6,159 nucleotides of DNA from DATGHS01 sp035307785 (lineage in GTDB: Bacteria > Planctomycetota > Planctomycetia > Gemmatales > Gemmataceae): the NCBI GenBank assembly GCA_035307785.1, contig DATGHS010000118.1, forward strand, positions 1 through 6,159, written 5' to 3'. Below the pieces are notes generated by a model. It was not told where the DNA came from, did no database searches, and was given only the letters and a program-made list of their open reading frames with translations. Positions 5,986-6,159 of this stretch are shown one piece after another (the stretch's first letter is position 1; the number at the start of each line of letters is the position of its first letter). A program made the position numbers and the translations under genes.

Positions 5986-6001
5986 TGGGGTCATGGCCCC
6001 A
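5986..6001. repeat. Hairpin TGGGGT/GCCCCA with CATG loop
   Basis: TGGGG (5986-5990) pairs with CCCCA (5997-6001), plus a T-G wobble on one strand, leaving a four-base CATG loop. It lies 76 bases beyond the transposase stop in the direction of that gene, so it could fold in a transcript running out of it. Confidence 0.4.
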
Positions 6002-6077
6002 TGAGCAGTCTCGACCAGCGCGGTCGTCGTAGGCGCCCCAGTTCGCCGTACAGCTCCACCGGCCGGGCCGGAGTGGT

Positions 6078-6159
6078 TCAGTCGTCGCCATTCTTTAAGA
6101 AGCGTTGCCCGTCGAAGGCACGCTGCTTGCGCCACAAGTGATACACCGTGCGGCCCAGC
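6078..6159 (-). CDS. Probable IS110-type transposase, last 26 residues (runs off right edge)
   Basis: Reading the minus strand from the right edge gives LGRTVYHLWRKQRAFDGQRF followed by LKNGDD and a TGA at 6080-6078. From memory, several IS110-family (Transposase_20) proteins end with an LGR.VY.M.K...FD..RF pattern, and this matches it closely. The DEDD and serine-containing domains would lie outside the window, so the assignment depends on this tail alone. The stop position and composition are natural for a gene end. Another IS family or an unrelated protein is possible. Confidence 0.5.
   Translation of the reverse strand, partial: LGRTVYHLWRKQRAFDGQRFLKNGDD

Larger units (their letters stand above)
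5285..6077. other. Gene-poor, structured repeat-bearing region between two mobile-element remnants
   Basis: These 793 bases have no ORF with recognisable protein sequence. Open frames on both strands are short and Arg/Ser/Pro-rich, as expected for random GC-rich DNA. The region holds several dyads (5598-5614, 5625-5642, 5986-6001), a 28-base direct repeat (5791-5818 and 5919-5946) and an inverted 11-base piece of it (5654-5664). It lies downstream of the transposase tail on the minus strand, so part of it may be the non-coding end of that element. The left half, about 5285-5590, shows nothing I can name. Confidence 0.5.

Noticed and set aside
5285..6077. CRISPR array
   Set aside because: There are only two repeat copies, 128 bases apart and imperfect, with no regular spacers and no cas genes in the window.
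5767..6135. 122-codon minus-strand ORF overlapping the transposase tail
   Set aside because: It overlaps the better-supported transposase frame, starts inside it, and has no recognisable motifs. Its composition (Arg, Thr, Ala rich) is typical of an off-frame reading.

Overview
The window looks like a high-GC planctomycete chromosome segment. The evidence is family content. It carries two DUF1501 proteins with Tat-type N-termini, and an ECF sigma factor fused through a membrane segment to a DUF1559 (SBP_bac_10-type) domain. Both are families expanded in Planctomycetota. The genus cannot be fixed from the sequence alone. All family assignments rest on recognised motifs; no search was run.

Layout. 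(1) Positions 1-717, minus strand: the N-terminal 239 residues of a DUF1501 protein that runs off the left edge. (2) 718-976: a divergent intergenic region holding a short direct repeat close to both gene starts. (3) 977-2308, plus strand: a complete 443-residue DUF1501 paralogue with a TTG start, a good ribosome binding site and a Tat signal. (4) 2505-2639: a 44-codon ORF with a strong ribosome binding site, probably the truncated N-terminus of a small planctomycete protein family. (5) 2774-4795, plus strand: the main gene, a 673-residue protein with ECF sigma regions 2 and 4, one membrane segment, a DUF1559-like domain interrupted by a Gly/Pro-rich stretch, and a C-terminal coiled coil. (6) 4796-6159: a gene-poor right end that reads as a mobile-element scar. 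It contains a stop-bounded ORF resembling only the tail of a planctomycete tyrosine recombinase. That ORF reads antisense across a tRNA-like T-arm and acceptor end. Structured, repeat-bearing non-coding DNA follows, and the last 26 residues of a probable IS110-type transposase enter from the right edge on the minus strand.

How the parts fit. The DUF1501 paralogues are probably exported through Tat and belong to the cell-surface DUF1501/DUF1549/DUF1553 sets of planctomycetes, although no DUF1549 or DUF1553 partner is visible here. The sigma fusion suggests a transcription regulator tethered to the inner membrane with a sensing or binding domain outside, needing no separate anti-sigma factor; this is inference. 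The right-hand 1.36 kb shows repeated mobile-element activity and does not appear to take part in either function.
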